From Vulcanimicrobiota bacterium (GTDB lineage Bacteria > Vulcanimicrobiota > Vulcanimicrobiia > Vulcanimicrobiales > Vulcanimicrobiaceae), in the NCBI GenBank assembly GCA_003140215.1, contig PLJL01000004.1, forward strand, positions 2,080,192-2,144,191: DNA of 64,000 nucleotides, in the 5' to 3' direction. The notes below the pieces were generated by a model. The model saw only the letters and a list, made by a program, of their open reading frames with translations. It made no database searches and had not been told where the DNA came from. This document shows, in pieces, positions 25,815-36,967 of the stretch. The position numbers and the translations under genes were made by a program. The stretch's first letter is position 1, and every line of letters begins with the position of its first letter.

Positions 25815-27866
25815 TCAGTGTTGCGGCGGTGCGATCCCGAGTTCGTGGTAAAACGCGTTGGGATTCATCGGCCGTCCGAGGAACGCGCGAATCTCGGCGT
25901 CGGGCTCGCGCAAACGCGCGGGCGCCAGGATGTCGTCGCGATAGGCTTTGCCCACGCTCGGATCGGTGAGCCCGCGCGCGCTGAAGCGCGAGAACATGTC
26001 TTGCGCGTACACCTTCGACCACAGATAACCGTAATAGCCCGCGTCGTACCCGCCCATGAGGTGGCCGAACTCCGATTGCGGGTGCGTCCCGCGCACGTAG
26101 TCGTTGGGCGTCGTCGCGCTCACCGTACCGGCCCAGACCGCCGTGGTGTCGACGGGCGGCTTGCGGGTGTGGTACGCGATGTCGACCGTCGCGTAGAGGA
26201 TCTGCTGGGTCGTCTGCAGCGCGTAGTGCACGTAGCGCGCGGCGATCATCTTTTGGATGAGGTCGTCGGGCAGCGGCTGGCCGGTGGTGACGTTCGAGCT
26301 GACGCGCTTGAGGATCCCCGGGTCCCAGGCCCAGTTCTCGAGCATCTGCGAGGGCGCTTCGATGAAGTCTTGGCGGAAGCCGTTGGTCAGCGTCTCGTAC
26401 GGTTCGTCGGCGAGCATGGCGGCCATGTTGTGGCCGAACTCGTGGAAGAACGTCTCGACGTCGCCGTGCTGCAGCAACGCAGCTTTGCCGGGGGCCGGCT
26501 GCGGCCAGTTGCCCACGATCGCGCTCTCGGCGAGCCGCACCGTGCCGTCGGGCAGCACGCGGCGCGGGATGATCGGGAAGTTCGCGAAGTGGTCGTACTT
26601 GCCGGGGCGCGGGAAGAGGTCGAGGTAGAAGCGTCCCAACGGTTTGCCCGAGGCCGCGTCGGCGACGTCGTAGGCCTGCACCTGCGACTGCCAGACCGCG
26701 ACGTTGGCGCGGGCGAACTTCACGCCGAGCAACTCTTGGTAAATGCTCAGGACGTTGTCGACGACGGTCTGCACCGGGAAATACTGCTTGATCTCGTTCT
26801 GGTCGACCGCGTACTTCGTCTTGCGCAGCTGGTTCTCGTAGTAGGTCTGGTCCCACTGGTCGAAGGTCGTTTTCCCCTCGGCCTTCGCCAGCGCTGCGTC
26901 CTCGGCGCGCTCCGCGCGCGCCTTGGTCAGGATCGCGGTGTCGATCTGCGCCAGGAAGCCCGCGACGCGCTGCGGGGTTCCGGCCATCCGGTCGGCCAGC
27001 ACGAACGCCGCCCAGTTGGGATATCCCAGCAGGTGCGCGAGGCGGTCGCGGGCCAGGAGCGCGTCCTGCAGCAGCGCCACGTTGGCGTCGCCGCCGCGGT
27101 TGTTGTATGCGATGTAGTACGCCTTGCGCGCCGCGCCGTCGGTCTCGTTTTGCAGAAACGGTCCGACCGTCGACTCGTTGACGGGAACGGTGTAGCCGCC
27201 GTCGGCGGTCTTCTTGAGCGAGGCGGCGACGAAATCGGCCGGCAACGACTGCGCCTGCGCCGCGGTGATCGCGATCGTCGACGCGTCGTTGCCCAGATTC
27301 GCCTGGAACTTGTTCTGATAGTCGGTGAGCTTCTGCTGAAGGGCGACGAACTCGCGGCGCTGCGCGTCGGGCAGTCCCGCGCCGCTGCGCTTGAGCGAGG
27401 TGAGCCAGAGCTGGGTGAGCTTCTGCTGCGCCGCGCCCCGCGCGGTTCCGCCGGCCTGGGCCGCGGCGAGCGCGCGGTACAGATCGGGGCGCGCGCCGAT
27501 CTCGCTGAGCACGTTGCCGGCATCGGTCGAGCACTTCAGCGACGCCTTGCGCACGGCCGGGTCGGTCGAGACGTTGTAGAGGAACCCTTGGGCGGCGAGG
27601 TCGTCGTTGAAGTCCGACGATCCGTTTTCGAGCGGCAACACAATGCTGGCGAACGTCCGCGGCGCGCGGCTGCGGACCAGCGCGTCGACGCGCCCCTTGA
27701 GCGTCGCGATCGAGCTCGTGCAGGACGCGGCGATGCGCTGCGGCGTCAGCGTCCAGTCGATCGGGAGCACCGCCGCGCCCGGCTTCGCCGGCGAGGTCAG
27801 CGGGAGCGTGACCAGCAGCGTGGCGCTCAGCATGGCGGCCGAGCTACGCGAGAATACGGAGTTCAT
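25815..27866 (-). CDS. Exported M3-family metallopeptidase (thimet oligopeptidase-like)
   Basis: 683 residues, close to the usual M3A length. The zinc-binding HExxH is present as FFHEFGHNMA (about residue 467), with the downstream Glu in the conserved helix and the C-terminal GYDAGYYGYLWS and ARxFREPDAEIRAFLGR-like motifs of the family. M3 enzymes degrade short peptides. Most bacterial members are cytoplasmic, but this one starts with a signal peptide (MNSVFSRSSAAMLSATLLV ... PAKPG), so it probably works in the periplasm. Confidence 0.93.
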   Translation of the reverse strand: MNSVFSRSSAAMLSATLLVTLPLTSPAKPGAAVLPIDWTLTPQRIAASCTSSIATLKGRVDALVRSRAPRTFASIVLPLENGSSDFNDDLAAQGFLYNVSTDPAVRKASLKCSTDAGNVLSEIGARPDLYRALAAAQAGGTARGAAQQKLTQLWLTSLKRSGAGLPDAQRREFVALQQKLTDYQNKFQANLGNDASTIAITAAQAQSLPADFVAASLKKTADGGYTVPVNESTVGPFLQNETDGAARKAYYIAYNNRGGDANVALLQDALLARDRLAHLLGYPNWAAFVLADRMAGTPQRVAGFLAQIDTAILTKARAERAEDAALAKAEGKTTFDQWDQTYYENQLRKTKYAVDQNEIKQYFPVQTVVDNVLSIYQELLGVKFARANVAVWQSQVQAYDVADAASGKPLGRFYLDLFPRPGKYDHFANFPIIPRRVLPDGTVRLAESAIVGNWPQPAPGKAALLQHGDVETFFHEFGHNMAAMLADEPYETLTNGFRQDFIEAPSQMLENWAWDPGILKRVSSNVTTGQPLPDDLIQKMIAARYVHYALQTTQQILYATVDIAYHTRKPPVDTTAVWAGTVSATTPNDYVRGTHPQSEFGHLMGGYDAGYYGYLWSKVYAQDMFSRFSARGLTDPSVGKAYRDDILAPARLREPDAEIRAFLGRPMNPNAFYHELGIAPPQH

Positions 27867-27940
27867 GATCGGTGCTACGTTCGCGGACCGGCCGCGCGTT
27901 CCGGCAGGGTCGTGACGGGGGCCCGCCGCAGAGGCCGCTT

Positions 27941-29047
27941 ATGCTTCGGTCGCTCCTCCGTGCCGGCGCCGCGGGCGCGTTCGCGCTGCTCCTGTCGCCG
28001 GCGGTGCCGGCCGCGGCCCCGCCTGCCGGGATCGCCTACGACGAGATCCTGCGCGTCGTCGTCAACGCGACGCCGCCGCCGCCCGGAAACTTTCAAGCCG
28101 ATCTGGCTGCGTTGAGCGCGCCGCAGGCGGTCGCCGCGTCGCCGACCCCGGCGCCCAAGAAGCGCGGCATCAGCTTGGGCAACATCGCGGGCGCGCTGGC
28201 CGGCGGGGGCGACGTGGCCGGCGCCGTCGCCGGCAACCTCATCTCGAACGCGGTCGAGAACTCGCTCTCGGCATCGCTGGGCTCGCAGTTCGGGGCCTTC
28301 GCCGCGAGCGCACGGTCCTTTCTGACGCCGCACCTGATGCGCTACGCGTATTGGAACGGTTGGGAGCGGGTCGACGACCCCAGCGCGCAAACCGCGACGA
28401 TCCGCAAGTGCGACGCGGGCCAGGTCATCCATCTCGACCTCGCGGCGAAGACCTACACCGTTTACGATCCCAGCGCGGAACCGACTCCGGCTCCGCCGCC
28501 GCCGCGGGCTCAACGCGGCCGTGCGCAGCCGGCCGCCGATCCGGCGCAGCCCGGGACCGCGGTGGTGAGCCTGACCGAAACGACGCGGGCGCTGGGTGCG
28601 CAGCTGCTCGAGAGCATCAAGACGACCGGCTACGACACGGCCACCACCGTGGCCACCAGCGGGTCGACCGGAAGCTGCCGCAACGGCGGCGCGACGATCG
28701 AAACCGTGCAGTACCTCTCCGCCCTGCCCCGGCCGACGGTCAACTCGTGCCCGGTGCGCCGGCCGCCGCTCCCGACAACCGCCGGGGAGGCCGTCACCCC
28801 GCCCAGCGGCGGTTGCCGGCCGAGCTTCACGGCCACCCGCAGCGGCCCGACCCCGCCGGCGAGCCGGCTGGCGCTGTACTCGCTGCTGACCTTTGGGGCC
28901 GGGGCGGGCGCGACGCCCGCGCCGCAGCCGAGCGGGAGCGCCGGGGGGCTCGGGTTTCTCACCGAGCGCGGCAACCTCAAGACCCTGGGCTCAGCCGACG
29001 CCGCGCTGTTCGCGCCCCCGCCGGGGTTCACCAAACTCACGCCCTAA
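27941..29047 (+). CDS. Exported protein of unknown function
   Basis: 368 residues from ATG 27941 (signal peptide to PAVPAAAPPA). After a Pro-rich region comes a Gly-rich hydrophobic stretch (GISLGNIAGALAGGGDVAGAVAGNL) and a region ending in a segment with YAYWNGWERVDDPSAQTAT and YTVYDP. The C-terminal third is again Pro/Thr-rich with a few cysteines. I recognise no family. It lies just upstream of the SRP RNA gene. Confidence 0.65.
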   Translation: MLRSLLRAGAAGAFALLLSPAVPAAAPPAGIAYDEILRVVVNATPPPPGNFQADLAALSAPQAVAASPTPAPKKRGISLGNIAGALAGGGDVAGAVAGNLISNAVENSLSASLGSQFGAFAASARSFLTPHLMRYAYWNGWERVDDPSAQTATIRKCDAGQVIHLDLAAKTYTVYDPSAEPTPAPPPPRAQRGRAQPAADPAQPGTAVVSLTETTRALGAQLLESIKTTGYDTATTVATSGSTGSCRNGGATIETVQYLSALPRPTVNSCPVRRPPLPTTAGEAVTPPSGGCRPSFTATRSGPTPPASRLALYSLLTFGAGAGATPAPQPSGSAGGLGFLTERGNLKTLGSADAALFAPPPGFTKLTP

Positions 29048-29058
29048 CGGCCCGGACC

Positions 29059-29087
29059 TTGTCGAAGAGGGCCCGGACCGGTATCAT
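29059..29087 (+). promoter_or_regulatory. Promoter of the SRP RNA gene
   Basis: TTGTCG at 29059-29064 and TATCAT at 29082-29087, separated by exactly 17 bp, place a transcription start near 29094-29097, right at the 5' end of the SRP RNA. The pattern matches the rpsT and tRNA-Gly promoters in this window. Confidence 0.75.
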
Positions 29088-29096
29088 GGGCGGAGC

Positions 29097-29212
29097 CTTG
29101 ACGAGGGTTGGGCCTCGCGCAACGGTAACCCGTGAACCCCGCCAGGCCCGGAAGGGAGCAACGGTAAGCGGACCATCCCGTGTGCCGCGAACCACCTGGT
29201 CCTCGTCCTGGC
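29097..29212 (+). ncRNA. ffs: Signal recognition particle RNA (small bacterial type, 4.5S-like)
   Basis: RNA scaffold of the signal recognition particle, which binds Ffh. The apical domain carries the diagnostic pair of internal loops: CCAGGCCCGGAAGGGAGCA is seen at 29142-29160 and closes on the opposite strand. GACGAGG (29100-29106) pairs with CCTCGTC (29201-29207), and TCGCG pairs with CGCGA further in, giving one long hairpin of about 110 nt with no Alu domain. It is followed by a T-rich tract (29213-29224) that would serve as terminator and preceded by a good promoter. Confidence 0.92.
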
Positions 29213-29225
29213 GTTTTCTTTTTTG

Positions 29226-29717
29226 ATGCAGATTTTGATGACGGCCGTGCTCGCCGGCCTGGCAAGCGCGCTCGTCGTGACGCTCGGGTACCACCTGATC
29301 GTCGCGGCGCCGCGCTCGCGCAGGCTCCGGGCGATCCTCGACACTCACGACGGGCTCCTCGGCGGCGGCGCAAGCGGCGCGGTCGATCGGCTCGCCGCGC
29401 TCCAACGCGACGCCGCCGCGGCCGCCGCGGCGCGCGAGGTCGCGGTTGCGCGCATCGACGCGCTCGAGAAAATCGCGCGCAGCGAGCTCCCCAGGGTCGG
29501 GTTCGTGCGCTACAACGCGTTCAGCGACGTCGGCTCGGACCTGTCGTACGCGCTGGCGCTGCTGACCCGCGACGGCGACGGCGTCGTGCTGAGCAGCATC
29601 TATTCGCGCGAGGACACCCGCACCTACGGCAAAGCCGTGGCCGGTTTCAAACCCGCGCAAGACCCCTCCGCAGAGGAGCTCGCCGCGATCGCCAAAGCGC
29701 GCGCGGCGGCGACGTGA
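29226..29717 (+). CDS. DUF4446 family protein
   Basis: 163 residues with one N-terminal membrane helix, a coiled-coil-like Ala/Arg-rich region (~45-85) and the DUF4446 core LPRVGFVRYNAFSDVGSDLS followed by SREDTRTYGKAV. The function of the family is unknown; it is common in Firmicutes and Actinobacteria. No Shine-Dalgarno sequence precedes the ATG (or a TTG at 29223), which sits in the T-rich tract after the SRP RNA. ATG at 29238 is a further option. Confidence 0.85.
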   Translation: MQILMTAVLAGLASALVVTLGYHLIVAAPRSRRLRAILDTHDGLLGGGASGAVDRLAALQRDAAAAAAAREVAVARIDALEKIARSELPRVGFVRYNAFSDVGSDLSYALALLTRDGDGVVLSSIYSREDTRTYGKAVAGFKPAQDPSAEELAAIAKARAAAT

Positions 29718-29723
29718 ACGAAC

Positions 29724-30656
29724 GTGCATAAGACTTTTTTGATCAAGATCATCCCGCCCAGCGGCTACAGCGTGTACCGGCTGGCGCTCACGCGCCGTCA
29801 CCTCGCCATGCTGGGCAGCTTCATGCTGATCGGCCTGCTCGCTGCGGCCGGCCTGCACAGTTACCAGTTGCATCAGGCCGAAACGAACGTCCGCGCCCTG
29901 CAAGCGCTGATGGCCGAGCAGCAGACGAAGCTGCAGAGCATCGACAAACAGGCCGACGCGCTCGCCAACCAGCTCAAGGCCGTGCAAAAGGAAAACGCCG
30001 AGATCAAAACCCTCATCGGCGCCGATCGCGGCGGCAAGAAGCAGCACGCCTTCGTCGCCGCGCCCGACGCGGTGCCGCACGCCGACTTCGCCTCGGTGCA
30101 GGCGCGGCTGCGCAGCTTGGCCCGGGCGTCGAATGCGACGCGGGTCGACGCGCAGCGCATGCAGCAGCTGGCGGTGCGCGTGCTCAACCTGCAGCGTTTG
30201 GCCTCGATCGCGCGCGAGCGCATGATCGCCTCGATCCCGTCGATCAATCCCGTCGGGGGCGCGATCGCAGCCGGATTCGGATGGCGTACCAACCCCTGGC
30301 CGGAGTTCCACAAGGGGCTCGACCTCGAGGCCAACTACGGCGACATGGTCCGCGCCGCCGCGGCCGGCACGGTCGCCAGCGCGGGTTGGGACGGCGGGTA
30401 CGGCAACAAGGTCGACATCGATCACGGCAACGGCTACCACACCTGGTACTGCCACCTTTCCCGCATGGCGGTCACCCCGGGACAACGCGTGACCAAGGGC
30501 GCGCCGATCGCCTACGTCGGCTCGACCGGTGAGTCGACCGGACCCCACCTGCACTATCAGGTCATGTACGCCGGGGCGGCGATCGATCCGCAGCCCTTCC
30601 TCAACGGCGTTCCGGAGAAGGTCATGGCGACACTCGCCGACCCGTCGAACGGTTAA
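29724..30656 (+). CDS. M23-family peptidoglycan endopeptidase (LytM domain)
   Basis: 310 residues starting at GTG. One membrane helix (~30-48) is followed by a coiled coil (~50-95) and a C-terminal LytM/M23 domain with the zinc ligands in FHKGLDLEA and HLHYQV. The GWRTNPWPEFHKG and YGNKVDIDHGNGY blocks are typical. It cuts peptide cross-bridges, or activates amidases, outside the cytoplasmic membrane. It is closely packed with the DUF4446 gene upstream and yggT downstream. Confidence 0.92.
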   Translation: MHKTFLIKIIPPSGYSVYRLALTRRHLAMLGSFMLIGLLAAAGLHSYQLHQAETNVRALQALMAEQQTKLQSIDKQADALANQLKAVQKENAEIKTLIGADRGGKKQHAFVAAPDAVPHADFASVQARLRSLARASNATRVDAQRMQQLAVRVLNLQRLASIARERMIASIPSINPVGGAIAAGFGWRTNPWPEFHKGLDLEANYGDMVRAAAAGTVASAGWDGGYGNKVDIDHGNGYHTWYCHLSRMAVTPGQRVTKGAPIAYVGSTGESTGPHLHYQVMYAGAAIDPQPFLNGVPEKVMATLADPSNG

Positions 30657-30666
30657 GCGCGCCACC

Positions 30667-30939
30667 GTGTGCAGCATCTGGGGGCTCGTCGACATCATCT
30701 TCAAAGCCTATCTGTTGATCATGATCCTCTACGCCGTCGTGTCGTGGGTTCCGAGCTTGCGGGGGCGCTGGTCCGACTATCTCGCGATGCTCGTCGAACC
30801 GGTGCTGGCGCCGGTGCGCTCGGTGATCCCGCCGCTGGGCGGACTCGACCTCTCGTTCCTCGTCGTGATCATCATCATCCAGCTCGTCGACTCGAACATC
30901 GTGCAAGCACAGCGGGTCGCCGCGTGCTACTTCCAATAG
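30667..30939 (+). CDS. yggT: YggT family membrane protein
   Basis: 90 residues from GTG with two hydrophobic segments separated by the family loop ([10 protein letters not shown] ... [22 protein letters not shown]). YggT proteins are small inner-membrane proteins linked to osmotic tolerance and, in some phyla, cell division. It overlaps nothing and lies 10 bp after the M23 gene. Confidence 0.88.
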   Translation: MCSIWGLVDIIFKAYLLIMILYAVVSWVPSLRGRWSDYLAMLVEPVLAPVRSVIPPLGGLDLSFLVVIIIIQLVDSNIVQAQRVAACYFQ

Positions 30940-30967
30940 CGCGCCCGTGATCCAACGGGAGTCGGCC

Positions 30968-32776
<1,809 letters not shown>

Positions 32777-32786
32777 CCGCGGCGCC

Positions 32787-33395
32787 GTGCGCGTCTACGT
32801 CGCGACCAAGAACTCCGGGAAGCTGCGCGAGCTGGAGGCGCTCTTCGCCGACACCCCGCTCGCGCTCGCGAGCTACGCCCGCTACGAGGATCCCGCCGAG
32901 GGCGACGTCTCGTATGCCGACAACGCCGCGCTCAAGGCGCGCGCGCTGCACGCCCAGCTGGCGCGGGCCGGAGAACCGGCGAACGTCCTGGCCGACGACT
33001 CCGGCTTGGAGGTCCGCGCCCTGGGCGGAAGACCGGGCGTGCTCACCGCGTATTACGGCGGGGCCGAGCTCCCCTGGGACCAGCGGCGCGCCAAGCTGCT
33101 GCGCGAACTCGACGACGCCGGCGCCGCCGATCGCCACGCGCGTTTCGTCTGCGCGCTGCACTTCATCGATCTCGCCGGGCGCGAGTTCGCCGCGCTGGCA
33201 ACCGTCGAGGGCGAGATCGCGCCCGCGCAGCGCGGTGCGCTGGGCTTCTCGTTCGATCCGGTGTTCTTCTACCCGCCGGCCGGGCTGACGTTCGCCGAGA
33301 TGCCCAGCGCCGACAAGAACCGCGTCAGCCATCGTGCCGTCGCGGCCGCCGCGCTCGCCGTCGCCGTCGCGCGGGCGGGCGCGGGCGGGCCATGA
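32787..33395 (+). CDS. rdgB: Non-canonical purine NTP pyrophosphatase (RdgB/HAM1)
   Basis: Removes ITP, dITP and XTP from the nucleotide pool. The signature ATKNSGKLREL is at the N-terminus, DDSGLEVRALGG in the middle and GFSFDPVFF with FAEMPSADKNRVSHR towards the C-terminus. It starts at GTG 10 bp after lepA, probably in one transcript. The 202-residue length is normal. Confidence 0.95.
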   Translation: MRVYVATKNSGKLRELEALFADTPLALASYARYEDPAEGDVSYADNAALKARALHAQLARAGEPANVLADDSGLEVRALGGRPGVLTAYYGGAELPWDQRRAKLLRELDDAGAADRHARFVCALHFIDLAGREFAALATVEGEIAPAQRGALGFSFDPVFFYPPAGLTFAEMPSADKNRVSHRAVAAAALAVAVARAGAGGP

Positions 33396-33438
33396 CGACC
33401 GGCGGCCCGGTCATTGCTGACCGGGCCGCCGGCTGAGG

Positions 33439-33513
<75 letters not shown>

Positions 33514-33567
33514 AACGTGACAAAGGGTACCCCGCTGGGCGACCCGTCGTCAAGCGCGGTCGGGTGC

Positions 33568-34998
33568 CTAGGTCGGGTTCGGGTTGGGTCGCCGGCGGAT
33601 CCAGCTGCGCCGAGCCGCGCCCGGCTCGGGCGAGCGCCGGGGCAGCGAGCGCGCCACGGTGGCAAACTGCGCCGCCGTCGCCAGGACGAGCCAGAACGGT
33701 TTGTACGGCGCCACGTCGACGAAGAAGGCGACGACGAAGAGCGCGACGAGCGCGGCCGTCAACGCGACGCGCAGGTCGTAGATTCCGCTGCTGCGGCCGA
33801 TCCCGACCAGCGGCCGAAACGCCGCTAGCCAGGCGCCGTAGAACAGCAGCAGTCCGACGATGCCAAGCTCGATCGCGATCGAGAGCGGGGTGTTGTGCGG
33901 GGGCCGGCTCCAGCCCGCGATGTACGGCTGGAAGACGAGCAGATAATTGCGGTTGTAGGCTTCGATCGCGCCGCCGGTCCCCCAGCCGATGACCGGATGT
34001 TGCCAAAAGGCGAGCCACTCGACGCGCCAGATCGACTGGCGTCCGGCGCCCCCGGTGACCAGCGCGTCGGCCATGCGCTGGGCCACGGCCGGGACCAGGA
34101 GCGGCACCACCGCCAAGGCCGGCACGGCCAGGACGATCCCCAGCACGCGCCGGCGCGAGAACCAAATGACGACTGCGACGATCGCGATGACGGCGACGAT
34201 CGCTTCGCGCGACAACGAGCCGACGATCGCGCTGAGGATCAGCAGCGTGGCACCCAGCGACAGGATCAGCCGGCCCGGTTTGCGCGCGTTGAGCAGCGTC
34301 ACCAGCGCGATCGCGAACGGGGCCAGCAAAGCATCGGCAAAGCCGTTCGGGTCGACGGTGCGTCCCAGCGCGTTGATCGTGACCCGACCCTCGAGCGCCG
34401 TCGCGAACTGCGGGTTGCTGTACATGAGGTAGAGTCCGTAGAGGCTGGCGACGACGCCGCCCAGCACGATCGCAACACAGATCGAGCGCAGGTTCCGCTC
34501 GGTCACCGGGGCGACCGCCAGGACCGCGAACAGCGCGATCAACGAGATGAGCTGCTGCGCGCTGACCTGGGCCTGTTCGAAATCGGGCGTATGGAGAAAG
34601 CCGGCCAGCAACCACAGCACGAAGCCCAGCCACAGGTAGAGCGCGAGCGGCGGCGCCGAGAGGCGGTGCGTGCGAGCCGCGTGGATCGCCACCACGACGG
34701 CGGCCGCCAATCCGAGCAGGCGCGTGATCGTGCCCGCACCTGGTATCTTGAGCAGGTCGTCGAACGGAATCAAGATGACGTAGAGGCCGTACGGAAACGC
34801 GTAGGGCCAGCGGATTCCCGCGATCACCACCGCCGGCGCCAGCGCGACGGCAGCGACGGCGGACGCGATGAGGTAACTTCCCGTACCGATCGTGATGATC
34901 AGCGCGGCGGCAACGGCGACGACCACCGACGCGCCGGCGATGCCGAGCATCCGGCGATCGGTGAAGTCCAGCCGCGGCAGCGCTGAGGTTACTGCCAC
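33568..34998 (-). CDS. O-antigen ligase/polymerase-like membrane protein (Wzy_C)
   Basis: 476 residues with about 11-12 membrane helices and, before the last helices, the large periplasmic loop of the Wzy_C/WaaL family (GRQSIWRVEWLAFWQHPVIGWGTGG, then RPPHNTPL with the conserved His). These enzymes polymerise or transfer surface polysaccharide on undecaprenyl or lipid carriers. No other glycan genes are beside it. It starts at GTG; the C-terminal tail is Arg/Pro-rich. Confidence 0.85.
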   Translation of the reverse strand: MAVTSALPRLDFTDRRMLGIAGASVVVAVAAALIITIGTGSYLIASAVAAVALAPAVVIAGIRWPYAFPYGLYVILIPFDDLLKIPGAGTITRLLGLAAAVVVAIHAARTHRLSAPPLALYLWLGFVLWLLAGFLHTPDFEQAQVSAQQLISLIALFAVLAVAPVTERNLRSICVAIVLGGVVASLYGLYLMYSNPQFATALEGRVTINALGRTVDPNGFADALLAPFAIALVTLLNARKPGRLILSLGATLLILSAIVGSLSREAIVAVIAIVAVVIWFSRRRVLGIVLAVPALAVVPLLVPAVAQRMADALVTGGAGRQSIWRVEWLAFWQHPVIGWGTGGAIEAYNRNYLLVFQPYIAGWSRPPHNTPLSIAIELGIVGLLLFYGAWLAAFRPLVGIGRSSGIYDLRVALTAALVALFVVAFFVDVAPYKPFWLVLATAAQFATVARSLPRRSPEPGAARRSWIRRRPNPNPT

Positions 34999-35145
34999 GC
35001 TAGCAGCCCCCGCGGGCGCAGCCGGTCATCACGCATCGCATCCGTGAACGTTCTCTCCGTGCCCTGCCCGTATACGAAGCAGGCGCTTGCGTCCTATCGT
35101 ACCCAGCGCGCGGGCTCCCCACGCCCTCCGCCGCGGTTCGAAAAA

Positions 35146-35218
35146 TGCGCCCGGTGGGACTCGAACCCACGACTCACGGATTAAAAGTCCGGTACTCTAC
35201 CAACTGAGTTACAGGCGC
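35146..35218 (-). tRNA. tRNA-Lys (TTT)
   Basis: Acceptor GCGCCTG pairs with CGGGCGC; anticodon loop CTTTTAA gives TTT; T-arm GGGTTCGAGTCCC. CCA is not encoded. With the CTT gene 1.6 kb away this covers both lysine codons. Confidence 0.95.
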
Positions 35219-35312
35219 GCAGCGAAGGTGGCGGTTCGACGCCGGGCGGGCCCTTTCCGCGCCGCCCGAGGATGCGAACGGCCCCGCGCATCACGCAGGG
35301 CCGCCGTCGTTT

Positions 35313-35390
35313 TGGGGTGACTGACGGGGGTCGAACCCGCGACCTCCGGAACCACAATCCGGCGCTCTAACCAGCTGAGCTACAATCACC
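35313..35390 (-). tRNA. tRNA-His (GTG)
   Basis: Anticodon loop TTGTGGT gives GTG. An extra G at the 5' end (35390) faces the discriminator C, the G-1:C73 pair that identifies tRNA-His. CCA is encoded (35313-35315). The reading frame of the neighbouring HNH gene runs about 24 bases into its 5' end on the same strand. Confidence 0.95.
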
Positions 35391-35872
35391 ATAGAGTAGC
35401 TGCGGACTATCGGATGGAGACCCTGCAATCTCCTCCCCGATCCGTGTCCGGGACGCGTAGCGCCAATTGCGTGATGTCCGTTTTCGATGGCAATTGGCGC
35501 ACCGAACGGCGCACTTTGCGATCTCTTGTTCCAGCGTCTTAAGAGCGACAGGCGCGCACACCATTGCACCTATGCTGGCGACCTTCATTCCTCGAATGTG
35601 ATCGAACTCGAGGACGATCGGATCAGACAGGCCACAGTCGACACACGGGTGATTCCGCAAGTAGTTTGCGACAAAGCGTCGATTGATTGTGCGCTGCTGA
35701 AGGCCCCGACGCCGGAGCATCTCTCGAAGCGCAGATCCATTGCTCGCGTAATACCCTGTGTAGAATTCGTGTTGACACGCGCGACAATAATGCTGCAGAC
35801 CACCTTGCTACGCTCGCGACGAGCGAAGGCGCCGACCGAATGCCATTCGCGGCAGCGAGAACATTGCTTCAT
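35367..35872 (-). pseudogene. HNH endonuclease-like gene, split by a one-base frameshift
   Basis: Two frames join into one protein of about 168 residues if a single base is restored at 35802-35803. The first frame (from ATG 35872) gives MKQCSRCREW ... RRERSK. The second continues GLQHYCRACQHEF and then the HNH core CVDCG ... FDHIRG ... KCAVRCANCHRKR. The N-terminal CxxC ... CxxC knuckle and the HNH zinc site are both clear. The missing base would restore the common SKDGL sequence. The frame ends inside tRNA-His. It may be a recent pseudogene or an assembly error; the coding on both sides is otherwise undamaged. Confidence 0.75.
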
Positions 35873-35989
35873 GGGACTATCGTACGCGGAGACTGTGCCA
35901 GCATCTTGGCACGTGCGAACGTATTACTCGCAACGCAGCGTCGCACGGACGCTCGGTTTTGCCGACCGAGGGCCGCCGGTGGATTCATG

Positions 35990-36062
35990 CGCGCCCGGAG
36001 GGAGTCGAACCCCCATCGTCCCGCTTAGAAGGCGGATGCCTTATCCGTTAGACCACGGGCGC
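35990..36062 (-). tRNA. tRNA-Arg (TCT)
   Basis: Acceptor GCGCCCG pairs with CGGGCGC; anticodon loop CTTCTAA gives TCT, reading AGA; T-arm GGGGGTTCGACTCCCTC. CCA is not encoded. Confidence 0.93.
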
Positions 36063-36136
36063 CCATATCGTCCACTGCCAGGGATCGGGATGGTGCCGCA
36101 GGACGCGGCACGTGTTCGCCCCGTTGGGCGAACACA

Positions 36137-36210
<74 letters not shown>

Positions 36211-36257
36211 CAGCCCCCATCGTATCATGCGCGCAAAGGGGCTGGTTCGCCACACTT

Positions 36258-36905
36258 CTAGGGCGTCGAGTACCCCTCGATGCGCGGGAGGCCGTCGCGC
36301 TGGCGGATCGCGTTCACCAGGATCGCGCCCTGCTCGATCGCGTCTTCGAGCGCGACGTGCGTGTGCGGCGTATCCGGATCGAACCACTCCGGATCGTAGG
36401 TGCTCTTGCCGAGGCTGCGGTAACGCGTCTCCGGCAGCCGTCCCATCGCGAACGATTTGAGGTCGAGCGCCGCGTAGCCGAGGTCGGGGATCTCGTCGAG
36501 CACGTAGACCAGATACCAGTACAGCCACGCGCCGAAGTCATAAGCGGCCGGTGCGCCGACCACGCACGGTTTGCCGTACCCGCGCAGTGACTTGGACCAG
36601 GCCTCGCAGGCGAGCATCGACTCGCGGACCGGCGCGATGTTCTCGCGTGTTCGCTGGTACGCCGCGCGGTGAAGCGCCGTGGACTGCCACCAGGCCATGA
36701 CGCGCGGGTGCTGCACGGCACCGGGCAGCAATTCGAGGTTCCGCGTGAACGTCGAGAGCAGCACCTTGTCGAGCGTGAACGCGGCGATCCCGAAGGAGAG
36801 CATCGAGTACCGCCCGGGCGCCGGTCCGTCGGCCTCGATGTCGACCGAGAGGTAGATCTCCGGAGTAGGAGCCTGATGCTGTTGCTTGCGCGTCGCTCTC
36901 GCCAC
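36258..36905 (-). CDS. DnaQ-like 3'-5' exonuclease domain protein
   Basis: 215 residues. The DEDDh exonuclease motifs are visible: VDIEADG (Asp-x-Glu) near the N-terminus, a middle Asp (GAPAAYDFGAW) and HVALEDAIEQG (His-x4-Asp) near the end. Members process RNA or DNA 3' ends; the substrate here is unknown. GTG at 36905 avoids overlap with the divergent FAH-like gene; ATG at 37004 would run into it. The short helical tail (NAIRQRDGLPRIEGY) is not diagnostic. Confidence 0.85.
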   Translation of the reverse strand: MARATRKQQHQAPTPEIYLSVDIEADGPAPGRYSMLSFGIAAFTLDKVLLSTFTRNLELLPGAVQHPRVMAWWQSTALHRAAYQRTRENIAPVRESMLACEAWSKSLRGYGKPCVVGAPAAYDFGAWLYWYLVYVLDEIPDLGYAALDLKSFAMGRLPETRYRSLGKSTYDPEWFDPDTPHTHVALEDAIEQGAILVNAIRQRDGLPRIEGYSTP

Positions 36906-36967
36906 GTAGCCCAGGTGTGACGGCCGAGGTCGAGAAGCCCTCCTCCCCCACCGAAGGAGGCACGCCC

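Noticed and set aside
25818..28115. Plus-strand ORF of 765 codons opposite the M3 peptidase
   Set aside because: The minus-strand HExxH enzyme is certain; the plus frame has no motif.
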